Notes: a model not told the origin generated them from the sequence alone. Positions 1 to 16,925 are shown, counted from the first letter of the stretch. The stretch is 64,000 bases of DNA from Corticium candelabrum (GCF_963422355.1 NC_085102.1:3529876-3593875); one strand, 5' to 3'. Numbers and translations: made by a program.

Positions 1-1900
1 AGTTCAATTTCTCACAAGAAATAAAAATGGAAGTTAGTAGATATCAATCTCACACCAACTGAATCATCCATAAGATATCTGATGCAACATACCATCTCAA
101 ATGGCCACACAACGATAGACCAATTGTCTAGCGACCCATTGACATTACTGTAAATCAGTGAGTCCCAAGTATTTTAGATAAAAGCGTCGTAACAATCGTT
201 CATTTATAATAAAACCGATGTCACCAGCTGGAACTAAGAGAGCATTCTCACCAACCAGACTAGTCTTCTTGTCTGGCAGCAGTTCAAATGTCAGCCTCTT
301 GAACATCTTAGCAAAAACAACTTCACTTCCATTTCGGCAAACTGACAACATAGACAGCTACGCTGTCCTGCAGAGAAAGGCATAAATGTTTGGAAATTAT
401 TACTTTCAGCCTGGTGAAAACGATTGGGATTAAGCTGGAAAGAATTTTGCCAGTAAGCAGGCCATCGATGCATAGCATAATATGATGTTGAAACATTTGC
501 TCCTTCAAAGACTTCATGACAACAAATAGTCATCTTTTTAGATAAGACTCTTGCTGATCCAGTAGCAGGTGGGTACAGCCTCCGCACTTCTTAAACACAC
601 ATCCAATGTAGTATCAGTCTTTATTTATATTCTAAGTCATCATGATTTGCCAGTACACTGTTCACTTTGTCCAATACTTCTTCTCAATATCGAGATGTTG
701 TAAACGTTTTCCAACATAAACGACAAAGTAACTAGGTTGGTGTCATGGCCAGCAAAGAGAAATGTAAGAAATTCATCAATCAGATCATCTATAGACAGTG
801 ATTTATCATCTCGAGCTGCAGAAATAATAAAATCAAGAATGTCATTCCTTTTGTTAGGTTCTGGCTAGAGTTCAAATCAATCCTCTTCTTGATTACTTCG
901 GTGCCGACCTTTCTCAGTCTCTTGCAGTGACTTCTTGTCGTTTTTAGAAATGACCAGTCAAATAAGCACGTCACATGATGCTTCATGATCCAAAAATAGC
1001 ATCAGTCACCTTCACTAAACTTGCTCTCAAAAACATGATCTTTGTCACTAATTAATCCAAATGCTCATCAAATGCTACAGTCTCTATCGTTTCCAGAGTA
1101 AAGGCTGAAAACATTTTTGCCATTGGAACACTGGCACCATTCTGTCCCATATGTGAAATCGTGTCAATAAACCTGTTGGCAATGTCACTAGATGTTCCAA
1201 CCAGATTCTTCAAACCGTCCATGAAGTCCCGGACTAATAGCTTGATGACGTCTTTCCCACGCCATATGGTCAGTAGAAGTAACCAAGCTTGTACCCAAGA
1301 AACGATCACCACACATGGACCGTACTAAAGCGTACACCCAACCAGGCTTTAAGACGAAACGAATCATTCAAATACCGACGAACAGCTGACGAGTCACAGA
1401 CGTTTCCCTGACTGGAATGAAATACAACCATATCAGTATAACAGGACCGTACTCTAGATGACACTCGTATATGTATTGCCCTCTGAACTGCCCCTTCGCC
1501 AAAATTTGGCAATCAAGGAGCGTGACCTCGTAAACGGTTCCTGACCGGGGGACCGGGTACGTGAACGACCGAATGAGAACTTTTGTAGAGCAAAAATATA
1601 AACGCTGTTAATGACAGTGAAGTGACAAACATGCAAAGACCTCCAAACACACTTAATGGGATCGACAATCGACAACTCCAGATCCGTAGACTACTACAGT
1701 GTACGCTGTCAGTTAGTGTCCTACGGGAACTGGACACAGCCAGGCTCACGTGAGGCTGAAAGTGTTATACGGGAACCGGACACTGCCATAAGTCTGGGGA
1801 AAGAGGCCGAAAGCAATAATTGTTATGTCTACAGGTTGAATCCCAGTATGTGGGTATGTTCGCTAATTACACCATGGTGACAGTGACATTTGAGAACAGT
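1..1900 (-). pseudogene. CYP46A1-like cytochrome P450 pseudogene (copy a)
   Basis: Minus-strand segments resemble cholesterol 24-hydroxylase (CYP46A1), an ER-membrane monooxygenase. From high to low coordinates one sees a hydrophobic N-terminus with the VPGPP hinge (about 1600-1520), a helix C/D region (about 1320-1050), an I-helix AGHDT motif (about 760-730), and the heme-binding FSAGQRSC followed by QFAEMEVK (about 400-310). The pieces lie in different frames and are broken by several stops. The heme Cys is kept, but the Gly two residues after it is Cys. The C-terminal LLPDKK stretch matches copy b at 28285-30145 closely. The element is cut by the window edge. It is judged a pseudogene because no set of short introns restores one frame. 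Family assignment rests on motif order and the QFA-MEVK context; subfamily is less certain. Confidence 0.75.
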
Positions 1901-2000
1901 CTCAGATTCTGAGAAACACACTGATACCTGTTCCTGGTCTCTCTGAATCAGATTACTTGTGTCCCCTAGCCTAGTTACATGTGTACACTGACGTCATGGA

Positions 2001-2200
2001 NNNNNNNNNNNNNNNNNNNNNNNNNNNNNNNNNNNNNNNNNNNNNNNNNNNNNNNNNNNNNNNNNNNNNNNNNNNNNNNNNNNNNNNNNNNNNNNNNNNN
2101 NNNNNNNNNNNNNNNNNNNNNNNNNNNNNNNNNNNNNNNNNNNNNNNNNNNNNNNNNNNNNNNNNNNNNNNNNNNNNNNNNNNNNNNNNNNNNNNNNNNN
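2001..2200. other. Assembly gap (200 N)
   Basis: Exactly 200 N separate the P450 pseudogene region from the long CA array. The fixed length is typical of a scaffolding join of unknown size, so adjacency across this point is not proven. Confidence 0.99.
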
Positions 2201-2496
2201 AAAGACAAGTGTGACCGCGCCGTAGCTACTATTATAATCTAACGCAAACGTTGTCGCCAAATGACCTTATCTAGAAACATGCAACCTAATTAGACTACTA
2301 TAGTTTTCTAGTAGGCTAGTTGTGTTCATGCCACTGGCTTCGCCTGCAAATCGTGTCTTTGTGAAAGATCACGCAATCAAAGCTATTTACGTAATAAGTT
2401 TCCAGTCAAGAACAAAGTTTGATTTTTCTTATAACTTGATTTAAATATTTTGGAAATTACTATAGGACTATATCAGTAAAGCAAAAACATTTTGAC

Positions 2497-4318
<1,822 letters not shown>

Positions 4319-4320
4319 AA

Positions 4321-5139
4321 CAAACAAGCCATGCAAATTATTTAGAGACTACTGTAAGTAGCTAATTACTTCTACATACCTCCTACCTTCACTTTCGATT
4401 TCGATGAGCTTCATCAATTTTGATTCCTGTTACTTTCCTGTTAGAGAGGAAAAACAGTTTGGTCACTACTTGGCAACTTCCAAAATTCAACTTTCTGTAC
4501 ACAAACACCAAAATATCTCGGTTGTTCCTAAATGACAATAATTTTACAATCATGCACATGCAGAAGTTCAAGACAGTAGAGCATATTACCTGTTTGGATT
4601 TCTCTTTCTACACATGCATATATCCATGCAATTTCGTCACCGAAAGGGACTGCTAGTATCCTATGTTGATAATACTAACCTAGAAATGTCAACATCATAG
4701 ACCCCATGTATGACGTTTGAAAACGGGTAATCCTACACAATAGTGGTACAAGTCGTGCCAATATCGTGGCCGTAAACAAAACAGGAATACGCAAACGTAT
4801 GTAGGTTCCTTACCTATTCGTAAATTGGCATATTTCTGGGTTTGCAATACTACGTATACAACTATACAGCCAGTGCTTCCACTTCTTTCAAAAACCAGTG
4901 TGTAAATGAAATCAAATGGGGTCTAGAGGATGAGAAACAGGAAATCTTGCACAATATTGAGTTTACACAGGAAGTATGATTCACACAATGACCTAACTCT
5001 ATTAGTTTCGACTCGAAAATACATGCTAACTCTATCTATATAATAGCAAGTAAACCGTCTAGCATCTTCAGTTGGCTCTCTGCTAACGTAGTGACCGACG
5101 AGTGACAAAGCTGGGGCAAGCAAACTCGACCAGAGGAAT
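4321..5139. other. Intergenic, 5' flank of GTPase copy 1
   Basis: AT-rich single-copy-looking DNA with no convincing exon. The last 100 bp lead directly into the ATG at 5140. No clear TATA box or other core promoter element could be assigned. Confidence 0.5.
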
Positions 5140-7813
5140 ATGGCCACTCCTCGTGACGACGTGCCGTCTGACTACGACCTCATTGTCGACATCGAGTCGT
5201 TCGAACAGCTGACAAACGGAAATCCCGGTTGGGAAGTGAGATGTCCCGAAATTGAACGACAGATGTCTAAGCTGAATCTCGTTGATGGCACGGTAAACGG
5301 ATACTTCAATGGGTCGGAAGAAGACACTTCTGCACCTACAGAAGCTAATGCGACCGAGGTCAAACAGTCAGAGAATGTCGCCCCAAACACCTCCACGAGT
5401 CGGTCTGTCAGACACAGACAGCAGATTAACACAAAAACTGCTGAATGCAAAATCGAGAGTCCAAACAAGATTTCTGGTATCAACGGAGAAGTAGAGGAGG
5501 CGGACAGAGTCTTGACGGGAGTAGCCGTTGTAGCCGATAGTCTGCATCGCGAATTGGAGACATGGAAGCTAAAGAGTGAAGATCATCTTTCCTGGTTGAG
5601 CGTCGGGCCAACAAGAGAATCCAATGTTGACCATCTCGATGACGGCCTTACATCTAACCTCGACTGCGACTTGGTAAAACCTCTAAACAACGTTAACAGT
5701 GACTGCTCTGAATCAAAAGAAGAAGCGCAGTCGTCGACATTAGTAGGTGAGCCACTTCACTTACAATATGATTCAAAAAGAGGCGCAACAATCTTCGTTG
5801 CTGTTGTCGGTAAGCAAAATTGACCAAGTCTCATAATTATAAACAACAACCTATTTTTGATTTTGTTTTTGTAGGGCTGTACAATAAAGGGAAAACGTAC
5901 GTCCTGAATCATATTGGAAAAACTAATTTGCCCGAAGGAGCCGGATACCGCACGACTGGCATCAGTATGAAGACAGGAAATGGAGACATTCTTTCACGGT
6001 TCACACTCCTAGACATAGCAGGTTTTGACGCACCCGTTCGAGGTAAATTTTTGTGTATACTATTACACCGATCGGCATAGTTTATTACACTCTCTAGTTG
6101 GGCAAGACCGAAGCGCTGTCTACTACAAGAAATACGTTGACAGGTTTATCGAGCAGCTCGCGCTTAATCTGGCCACCGCCGTCGTTGTCGTCATGAATAA
6201 CATCACTCTGACAGATCAGCTTTACCTCGAGCATGTCCGTAAAGCAATGCACGGATTCAAGAGAGACTACGCGGCAGCTAACGGGATATCAGCGTATTTA
6301 AACACAGTACCACCTTGCAGATTTAATTTGTAAAAGGTTGTTGTGTGTTATGTCTGCAAACACAGAAGAATTCCTGAAGAGAAGTTTCCCGATATCATTG
6401 TGATTCACAATTTCTCTTCGTACGGAAACCTAGAGGAATGTAAGAAGGCATTCAGACGTCAGATTGAACAAAACTACGAGGGAAAATGGTTGGACTACGA
6501 CAGGAATCAAAGGTAACACAACTAGTTGCAAGCTCTAATAATAGACAAATACTTAATACGCTGTCTGACAGGTTCTACTACACCGAAGGAGTTCCAGGAC
6601 AAATGGTAGGCATCAGACATGTCTTCATTGGACGGTCTCTAACAGAAGCTGAAAGGTATATATAACAACATAACATGTCAGTTAACTGTGTCTTTCTAAA
6701 AATTCCCGCTTGTGCATAATCCTAGAAGCAGGACTAAAGAATCTGTCACAGAACCTGACTTTTATCAAGCAACAATTAGACACAACATCCAAGTGTTTGA
6801 GATGATTAAAGCGTGGTTAAAGGGCATCGCCAATCAGAGCAAGGTAGAGCCGGTCTCCACTATGGTGGACGTAGCCAACTCCATGCTGAAGAGTTACTTC
6901 CAAAATCCACCCACTGTAAGACTGCACGTGAAAAACAGCAAGGCGTATATTGGATTCGAACAGCCGTGGAACTATGATTTCACACAACCAGGAAAAACAG
7001 CAAAACCAGAAGTAATCATGCCTGGAATGTAAGAAAAGTAGACAACTTTGCAGAATTCTTAACTAAAGTATTATACAATAATATAATAAATTATACTATA
7101 TAGTTTATGTAAAAGCAGTAATAATAATTACTTGCCACTATTCTGAGCATTTATTCTCTCTTGTGTAGAATGATGTTGCCTGGAGTAGGATTTGATGGTT
7201 CAAGAGGTCTGCGGATGTCAGTGCAACAAGCCCACCAGCCAGTATGCAAGTTGTTTTCTCTACAAAATCTTTGTTTTTGTTGTTGTTGTTATTGTTGTTG
7301 TGTGATTGGGTGTGGGCGTGTGCATGTGCATGTGTGTGTGTGTGTGTGTGTGTGTGCGTGCGTGCGTGCGTGTGTGTGTGTGTGTGTGCGTGCGTGCGTG
7401 TGTGTGTGTGTGTGTGGGGGGGGGGTGTCATAAATGTAACTGAGCTCTTTTGTCAGCCATATGATGTCATTTCGACTCCAAGCAGTGTTGCCATTATCAT
7501 GGATCGAATGATACCACAGCCCAAAGTAGAGTACATCCCACAACAGAAGACGTGCGTGATTAAAGGTGATCTGCAACCCCCGCCTTTGTACACCAAAGAG
7601 GGCAGCGTTGTTGAATGCAGACAACGATTCGGTGGAGAGTTCACCCTGCAAGTGGTGATGGATGACATCTTGACTCACGGAGACGCTGTTGCCTTGTCCT
7701 TCAGAGACGTCATTGAAGACAAAACGAAGAATATTCTTTGTGTTCTATTCGATAAAGTTCAAATACAAAGTCCCAATGAAGTCAAGGAAGGTTGTCTCGA
7801 TGAAATTTTGTAA
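5140..7813 (+). CDS. P-loop GTPase with C-terminal HSP20-like domain, copy 1
   Basis: Eight exons join in phase: 5140-5809, 5875-6042, 6098-6293, 6366-6512, 6572-6655, 6726-7028, 7169-7241, 7457-7813, giving 665 aa. All introns but the last two are 55-75 nt with GT..AG ends. Residues about 12-33 hold a motif shared by all copies (YDLIVDIESFEQL..GWEV); 40-130 is polar, Ser/Thr/Glu-rich linker. The G domain has G1 GLYNKGKT (codon split by intron 1), G3 DIAGFDAP and a G4-position VIHN instead of NKxD. Residues 550-665 look like an alpha-crystallin/HSP20 fold (VAIIMD start, VIKGDLxPP, RFGGEF strand pattern). A polyadenylation signal AATAAA lies at 7827-7832. GTP binding is inferred from motifs. 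Function is unknown; the core resembles P-loop proteins of ciliates and amoebae with a G-YN-GKT motif, which is recollection rather than a search. Confidence 0.85.
7262..7427. repeat. TTG, GT and GCGT microsatellite in intron 7 of GTPase copy 1
   Basis: A TTG run followed by GT/GCGT blocks and a G run expands intron 7 to about 215 bp. The other two copies have only a TTG run at this place (37092-37128 and 52902-52921), so the GT part is private to copy 1. Confidence 0.95.
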
Positions 7814-7919
7814 CTTTTACGTTTGCAATAAACACAAGATGGCATGCTTAGTTAAATTCTGTTTTCACAAAAAAACTGCTCGCTCTGTTTGGGTCTTTCC
7901 AGATTTGAACTGCTGAAAG

Positions 7920-10190
7920 ATTACTTGTTTATACTCCTCGGTTCACAGTACAATCCAAATAACAAGTTGTACGTATACAAACGTGTACGTATATAAACGT
8001 GTCACATATTAGTACATAACACTGATAAAGTGTGCACCGGCATATGAATAATACAACAACAGACGTACGTAATCAGAGACATCAAATCTGGATTCACTAT
8101 AACAATTGCACACTGTTTTTAGTGGCAATATTATTAAGATCTCACAAATGGCAATACGTGATTACCCCATCCATTGCAGCATTTGGAAACAGTTACATAA
8201 TGTTATATCAAATCACACGACTACAGTTAAATCCAATTCAAATATAAACGTTGACTGCCTCTGCATGTTTCCCAATGGTTGAAGAATTCTGCACAACAAC
8301 TGAAATCAAACACAGAATGGACGTTCAGTTTAGTGAAAACAAAAATCCTCCCAACATGAACCATTCTTCAACATCTGTGGAAAACTATTGCTGGTAGGTA
8401 CTGTATATGGAAGTAAAGGCAAAATACTAAAATCTGGGTGAGTTATAATTATATAATAATAATTATTATTATCATGCAAAGCAAGAACCTTTTAGACACA
8501 CAATGATGTTACTTCTCATCACCCATACATCTTGACTGTGTGGTTTCTTGTAACAAGCTGTCCCACTAGTGATGGTAGGACGTAAAGTCCCGGATCAAAT
8601 CTCGGACAGCGTCGAAACGCGGACACCCTGTTTGCCTATTTTTGTTGTGATTTGCTCTTGGTTTGATTTTGTATCGCTAGCCCCGGCGCCTAGCTACCAC
8701 ATACGTGAGAACTGTTGCCAGCTTCTACACGGTTGTTCCAGCAGATCGGTTAGTGTTCTTTCGCGTCTTTAATTAATCGGACGCTGGGTAGGTAATTTCG
8801 GACGTCGACTCCCGTGGCTGAACTACAAACTGGTTGCGGTCGCAAGTGGTCTTATTTGATAGATACACGTCTCTTCTTTTTTACTTTAGATTATGCTCTT
8901 TCTACTGTACTGTTCCTTTCCTCAGAGTAGATGGCAAAATGTCAGACTCACGTGACCTAACCCTGACTGAATTATTCCGATGAGTTGCGACTAAAAAATT
9001 GCAACACACAGTGTCTGAGTGACTCGATGGGTTCATGCCAATCGATGGGATTCTCCGAGAGCCGTGTCGTGGTTCCTGAGAGCGAAATCTGGATTTACGT
9101 GTACTGACCCGCGAGTCTGCGGGATTCCTAACCTCTGTTATAGTGCCAAAATTCATTGATTACTAAGGCTACTGTACCTGGTCAATGACGGGATGCCATT
9201 TCTAACCTATACCGTATTTTCCTTTATCTCAGTATGTTTCCAGCTGCAGGTAATAAATTGAATTATTAATTAGTGTTTGTTAAGTTTTATTTGTAAATAC
9301 TAATAACTTACTGTCTTAGCTCTGCAGTCCTTTAATTAACTCATAATAAATTAAAGTGCCAAAAGCAATTAAAAATATTAATTAATTATAAGGTGCTAAA
9401 AATGAATAGGATTTACATAGCTAATTAACTAGAGTTACAGATTGAACAACGAAAGGGCTCTTTATACGTCAGTAGTACATTTTCCATGCCAAGATGGTGA
9501 CACTTTCTGCAAATATCCCAATCATCATTGGTCGGTTGCAGATTTCCTATTCACATGGAGAGAATACGAACAATTTAAGGTAATTCAGATTGAAACCTCC
9601 TCGTACTTGCTACAGCTAGTCAGCACTGTCTTAAAATGTGAATGTACAAATGGACATTCACAGCATCACTGGCTTATATTCATGTATCACAGAATCACTA
9701 GGAGTATATTTATGACACCCAACTGACAACTGATTACAGCAGATTATCAAAGTCTGTCTACACTGTTTGCATACTGTAGCTACATGCATGCAGCACATGT
9801 ACATACAAAGATACCTATTGTATTTCCACTGCTAACAACAATATGTATTCATTGGCGTGTCCACATAACGTCTCCCAGACAAATAGCTATTGAAGTTAAT
9901 CAATTTAGAAGGCTCTGTGTTGCTAGATGCAGTCTTTCCCTTGTGAACTGAGGCAACTCAGGCGACTGGCTAACGGTAACAATTCGACCTTAGTATTTCA
10001 GTCTCAAAATGGCCTGATCTCGATTCTTCAACAGTCTCCGTCTAGCCTCAAGTTCCCGAACATTATACCCAGACTTCGGTCTAACTGTTCACAACAAGCT
10101 CCTACAAACTTGAATAAACCCATCGAATCACTAGAATATTTCCTTTTGTGTTGTCATTCCATGGTCGCAGAACACTAGACTGGTTCAATA
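7920..10190. other. Gene-poor, repeat-derived stretch
   Basis: No exon set could be supported. Around 8570-8830 there are words (CCCGGATCAAATCTCGGACA, and a GGACG..GGCTGAAC stretch) that recur in the dispersed repeats at 10292-10871 and 21655-22239, so a diverged relative probably lies here. Short open frames at 8902-9156 (minus) and 9442-9726 (plus) have no recognisable domain. Confidence 0.4.
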
Positions 10191-10291
10191 AAGGTGTCCG
10201 AGATTAGGTCACGTACGTGTGCCCACGAGTCTGAGTAACGAAACGAAAGCAGTAGAGTGAAGATAGGACGAACGAAGAAAGAAGAGACGTG

Positions 10292-10871
10292 TACCTCTCA
10301 AACGAGCCAACCAGTGGTTTGATACCGTTAGTCTTCCACGTATGGGAGCAGTCGTCTGAGACTACAGATACCGCGCGTCCGAGTACAGACGAAAACACTC
10401 TGAGAGATTTGTTCGAACAGCGGTAGAATAGTTACGGACATTTCTCAGCCAAGAAGTTGGTCAACACTGGAGCTACCAATACAGCAACAGAACAAATGCA
10501 GATTGCAGCGAGCAGAAGGCGTACATGTGTCCGAGTTATGACGATGTCCTTTGATCCGGTACTCACTCTACATCATTGAGCACTTCATCGTTGCAAAATA
10601 TTGTATAGAGATATGATGTTTCTATAACCACTTTCACGGTCCCTGACACTGGTGATAGACAATCTAAAAGTCATTTGTCTTATACAGAACGTAGAAAACG
10701 TGCATGACCTGAGACGTCGCAGTGACTGGTGGCATGTATTATACAAAAGGCGTTTGTAGTCTAGACAACGCATCGGGCATCTATGTCGACACACACAACC
10801 TACGCAAACGGTTTTCTTTGTCGAGGGGTGGTGTTGTTGATACGAAAAGACCTGCATGGTAACACTCGAGT
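10292..10871. repeat. Dispersed repeat Y, copy 1
   Basis: About 580 bp that recurs in the same orientation at 21655-22239 with small indels and substitutions. It begins with TACCTCTCAAACGAG and ends with GGTAACACTCGAGT. It has no coding capacity. It is probably a non-autonomous mobile element; neither terminal inverted repeats nor target duplications are convincing. Confidence 0.8.
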
Positions 10872-11106
10872 AACCTCTTCAAAATGTTTAATCCACTGGA
10901 CAGCTGCAGTTTCACAATTGGCACTTGTTCATGCTTCTAAAGTAAAGTTGCTTGTTTCAGCTCCTAGGAAGCATTCTGATTCATGCTGACAATAGGAGTC
11001 AACAAAATAGTTGTACTGCTGAGGGAGCAAGGGTATAATACTGGTAGGGAGGCTTGAATTAGATTCGCATTCGTGTTTGGCATCAAGTGAGTGCTCTAGA
11101 TTGGCT

Positions 11107-12401
11107 TCACTGGTAGTTTGAAATTGTTGAAATGTGTCTGTGCTTAAAGTGCATCTCTTCACATAAACTGACTTGTTCTACAGCAGGCATGGAGGTTTCA
11201 CTGACATTGTCAGCTTCTGTACTTTGTGAATGACTCTCATTAGAAGTGCACCAGGTTACATTAGACAAGAAAGGATTCCTCTTGCCAGCTGAAACGGCCT
11301 TAGCGAGAGTAAAGTTCTTTCTACCGACTTTGTTTCCTTTGTCAGGCATATAGCAGGAGGGCTGATCAGTAGTTGCTTTGCATGGTGAAGCTGCTGAAGA
11401 GTTGCATTTTTCTCCTGAAACTTTGGTCTTTAATGTTTTAATCAAACTTAAGCAAAGCTTCCGGCGTTCAGGTTGCTTGAGATGGTGGCTTTGGATTTGC
11501 TGAGACTGTAAGTTTTCATCAGCTAATATGGACTTATCTATGATATTTGAAATTTTAATTTGATCAGAAAGCAGCCATACTGCCAAGGTATTCCTTAGGT
11601 AGTGAGCATAATGGCTTGGTTGAACGTAAAGTTTGAGTTTTGCTTTGTCACAATAGAAGGACAGCTGTGGTGAACAGATGTATGCCCACAGATTCTCTGG
11701 AGAAAATGCTGCAACTGCCACAAAAACAAAGGCAATAGCCCCACAAAGAGAAGAACATGTTTGTATTGGGAAATTTTTGCAATGCCTTGAGCATGCATGT
11801 TTTCCATCTTTGTCAAATGTCGGCCTATGCATAGGAATCAAATCATGAATATCCACTCTTTCACCTAAGGCAGTGCTTAGATAGTCCAGTGTTTGTATTA
11901 GTTCTACCAACAAGTTGCTAGGAACTGGGTATCCCAATGGGTCACCATAGAAGGAAGCTTTTGAATTCAAATCTAAAGCAACCACTGTCCAATGATTCCC
12001 ACTCATCAATGTATTTGATGCAACAAAGGATCCAGTTATGGCATCAATTTGTACGTTGACAATCAGGAATATAAGTCTAATCTTCTTTCTGTTGTTCAGA
12101 GCTGATGCTATGGATTTGTTCAACGTGAATTTGCAAACTTCAGATAGGACAAGGCAAGACAATCTTGTGATGAGCGATTGAGAAGCAATGCCATACCTTC
12201 AAGCAGTGTATCAGGCAACCATCTGTCCCATGCCAGTCTAGACATTTGGTAGCTAGTCACGTCACCAAATGAAACAGCAGAGGCTGGCTTGTGTGACAGA
12301 ATTTGTTGAAATTGCTGTGTCTTGCTCAAGTTCAAGAGTTCAAGATTCAAAGTGTCAGGAATGTGACAGACCTCGCTGAACCACTTGCCTTCTCCAATCA
12401 A
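11107..12401 (-). pseudogene. Ulp1-like (C48) cysteine peptidase ORF, transposon type, frameshifted
   Basis: Two overlapping minus-strand frames (12401-12120, then 12162-11107) form one protein if a frameshift near 12130-12160 is allowed. The first part has a WLPDTLLEGM entry helix typical of Ulp1/SENP domains. The second has His in GNHWTVVALD, Asp in FYGDPLG, and a Q-x5-C-G pair in PIQTCSSLCG, which is the H-D-Q-C arrangement of SUMO-protease-like C48 peptidases. A polar C-terminal tail follows. Such domains are common in large DNA transposons, and the surroundings are repeat-rich with no introns, so a mobile-element origin is more likely than a host SENP gene. No transposase domain is seen nearby. 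Confidence 0.65.
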
Positions 12402-12786
12402 TATTGACCATATAAATTAAAACAAATGTCCTGGATTGTTAATATTCCTTGATATAAAGAGAGGAACAGATTGTAGTTAGAGTGTTCAGAATGAGTGTTC
12501 AGAACAAGTCATTCCTGTTTTATGTCCAGCAAACTGTGCACCCACTAGAAAAATAGGCATCTTCATTGTGTGTGTTTTAATTTTATTGTTAAAATGGATC
12601 ATGGATTGATTCTATGTATTTTAGGCTAATGAAAAACTGTGTTCTGTGGCAACAGACTGTCCAGATCAACAACTTCCTGTAATCCTGTCTGTTTGCCATA
12701 CATTTCTTATGCAAACAAATTAATTGCGATAACAGTAGAGTACATGATTAATAAACAGGTTCTTCTGCAATAGTTACTAGTATATA

Positions 12787-13174
12787 CAGTAGTGGACAAA
12801 AGTATTTGCCGGGTAGTTTTTTTGTTGATTTTTCATCATATTCTGGCCTACAGAATGAAAATAAGTGCTGATATGAGCACAAATGGATAAGTTAGTTTGT
12901 TTTCAAAGGTTGGAATATTGTTTGCATTGAATATGCTTTGATAAGTTGTAATGTAAACTTAAACGGCTTTAAACTAGGTTGTAACTATAATCTCAAATTG
13001 CAACAACCAACTGATTTAGACTCAATTCTATACCAATTAGTCTCAATTTTGCCATTGCATGACAAACATTGACCAAGAAGTCGCTTTATTAGTATTTTGT
13101 GCTTCCACCCAAACACAGACATACTGAAAAACCCTTGAAATTTTTTGCCCAGCAAATACTTTTGTCCACTACTG
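12787..13174. mobile_element. Tc1/mariner-type MITE
   Basis: A 388-bp element bounded by inverted repeats of about 23 bp that start CAGTAGTGGACAAAAGTATT, each flanked by TA (12785-12786 and 13175-13176), the target duplication of Tc1/mariner elements. The interior has no transposase reading frame, so it is non-autonomous. Confidence 0.88.
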
Positions 13175-13176
13175 TA

Positions 13177-13685
13177 TATACACTTATAAATTACAAATTA
13201 TTATTTATCAAATCATATTTAAGGTTAAAATACTACCATAAATACATAAATTGTGCTTTAATGTTACTAAATACTTTAGTCTAATAAATTAATAATTAGC
13301 TCATCAACTAATATCAATTAATTAGCACAATGTACAAACCTCTGCCGTCTTGTATAATAACTGCATCACGTAAAGCTTTTCTGGAGTCAACAGTTTCTCG
13401 AGAAAGTCGATTTCTGCAAAGAAAACGGTTTGTAGCAACCAACATTCCCCGTATTGGGGCTCTCCTTTCACTGCCACTGTTGCTTACTCAGTGTGGTAGC
13501 TGCTCGCAGAGAAAGCGCAATTCCCACGATTTGTTAGCATAACAACACATTTCGAACTACTAAATCATGATCGTAAGCGATGCGTGCACGTGAGACTGGT
13601 CTACCGTGCACGTGCAAGTTAACCTTATCCGGGCTATATATCCGGGATGTGTGTGTGAAGTGGACCCCCAAAAAACTTTGCGTCG
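13177..13685. other. No supported gene; short open frame only
   Basis: AT-rich sequence followed by a 70-codon open frame (13330-13542, plus) with no recognised domain or splice context. It may belong to the decayed pogo-type element whose end lies at 13686-13739. Confidence 0.35.
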
Positions 13686-13739
13686 TCCGCATTAGCGACG
13701 GTCTGGATTAACAAGGTCCGGATTAGCGAGGTTCTACTG
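13686..13739 (-). mobile_element. Solo pogo/Tigger-type terminus
   Basis: Read on the minus strand the end is CAGTAGAACCTCGCTAATCC, flanked by TA, with the repeated 'GCTAATCCGGAC' words typical of pogo/Tigger inverted repeats. No matching second end was found upstream, so the element is truncated or strongly diverged. Confidence 0.55.
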
Positions 13740-14051
13740 TACCTCGAAGGCTCTACTATAACCTTCTTTGTGCAAAAACTGCAACACGATGTGCAACTTC
13801 TAAACTCTGTCTATTTATATCAATGATAAAAGTAAAGACGCGTGACCACAATCTGAAGGCTGTTAATTATTGTCCATTGTAACGGTCGCCTATTAATCCT
13901 TTTGTTCTACTATCTCATTATTACAAAAGAATTCAAATCAATATAACAATCTTCAGGACTTCTTAATGTCAATGGCAGAAAATATTTTTCTAAATAAGAT
14001 GTGCTTAATTAATGAATTAATTAACAAACACAGACAGATATAGTCAATTAT

Positions 14052-15773
<1,722 letters not shown>

Positions 15774-16016
15774 TCCTGCAAACCTTACTGGCTCTATATA
15801 GACCAACTAAGAATCTAATCTCGTGTAGCCAAACCCATCCCTTTTCTATATCTTTTAGTGTTATCTAATTTTTGGTTAAAGCAAAAGCTGTATTTCTCCT
15901 CCTTCAACCACAGCAGTAGTATCCATGACTGCCTACTACAACTTCCACAGCAAGCGGTGATCCAGTTCACGAATATCAGTCTCCTTTAGGACTTGTAAGA
16001 AATATATTGTGTTGTG

Positions 16017-16077
<61 letters not shown>

Positions 16078-16860
16078 GTCATATATGTCCTCGATTTATT
16101 AGTGAAAATTTTTGCTGTTACCGTACCACTTGTCCCGTAACAGCGAAGGACTGGGGCATTCGTTTCTCTTAGAATTACCGCAGGACTAACTCTAAAGACA
16201 AACCAGAATCAACAAATCAACTATAAACAAAACAAAATTTATGAATCTTTATGAAATCAGTAAAATCAAGAGAGAATACTAATGCTGACCACTCACTTAG
16301 TTTCCTTTTTACACACAAAGTCATGAGGAGGCTTCACTTGTACATCACAAACCTCATCTAAGAATAGGAAATTGAATCAACTAAACATAATATAAAGTTC
16401 ATTCGTATGCTTGTACCAAGTGAAAGAATACGAGGCATTCGAGCTCTATCTGTTCGTTTCATGTAAGTTTGGTTTACAAGTTGGTATCGTTTCAAGAACA
16501 CAACCAACACCCTTCAAAAATTGGTGGTCACTATTGTTGCAAACAAAACTACAAAGCACTCTTTACACCACAATAGCAATGACAAGTAGACAGGTAAGGT
16601 GAAAGACAGATATCTAAGTGGATCAATAATTAAACAAGTAGTTAAAACGGAGGCAACCAAAACATGAATGCAAACTGACTGGCTAACTAACAAGCAACTA
16701 ATCAAGCAAGTCAGAATAATCTGAGAAGGCAGAACATGCATGCAGAATACTATGCAATAGAAGCTGCCACACACACCTCTAGACAACGGTGTACAAGCAC
16801 AAGTACCAACACCTAGACTGAAAGACTGACAACATCATGATAAAGTCACATGCCTACCAC
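15774..16860 (-). other. Possible upstream exons of the USP37-like pseudogene; (AT)n at 16022-16074
   Basis: Two minus-strand stretches have exon-like borders: about 16190-16111 after TTTGTCTTTAG, and about 16358-16297 before GTGAGTGG. Their short peptides are not recognised and may or may not belong to the USP37-like gene. No other coding signal is seen, and the USP catalytic Cys box is absent here. Confidence 0.3.
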
Positions 16861-16862
16861 GC

Positions 16863-16863
16863 T

Positions 16864-16925
<62 letters not shown>

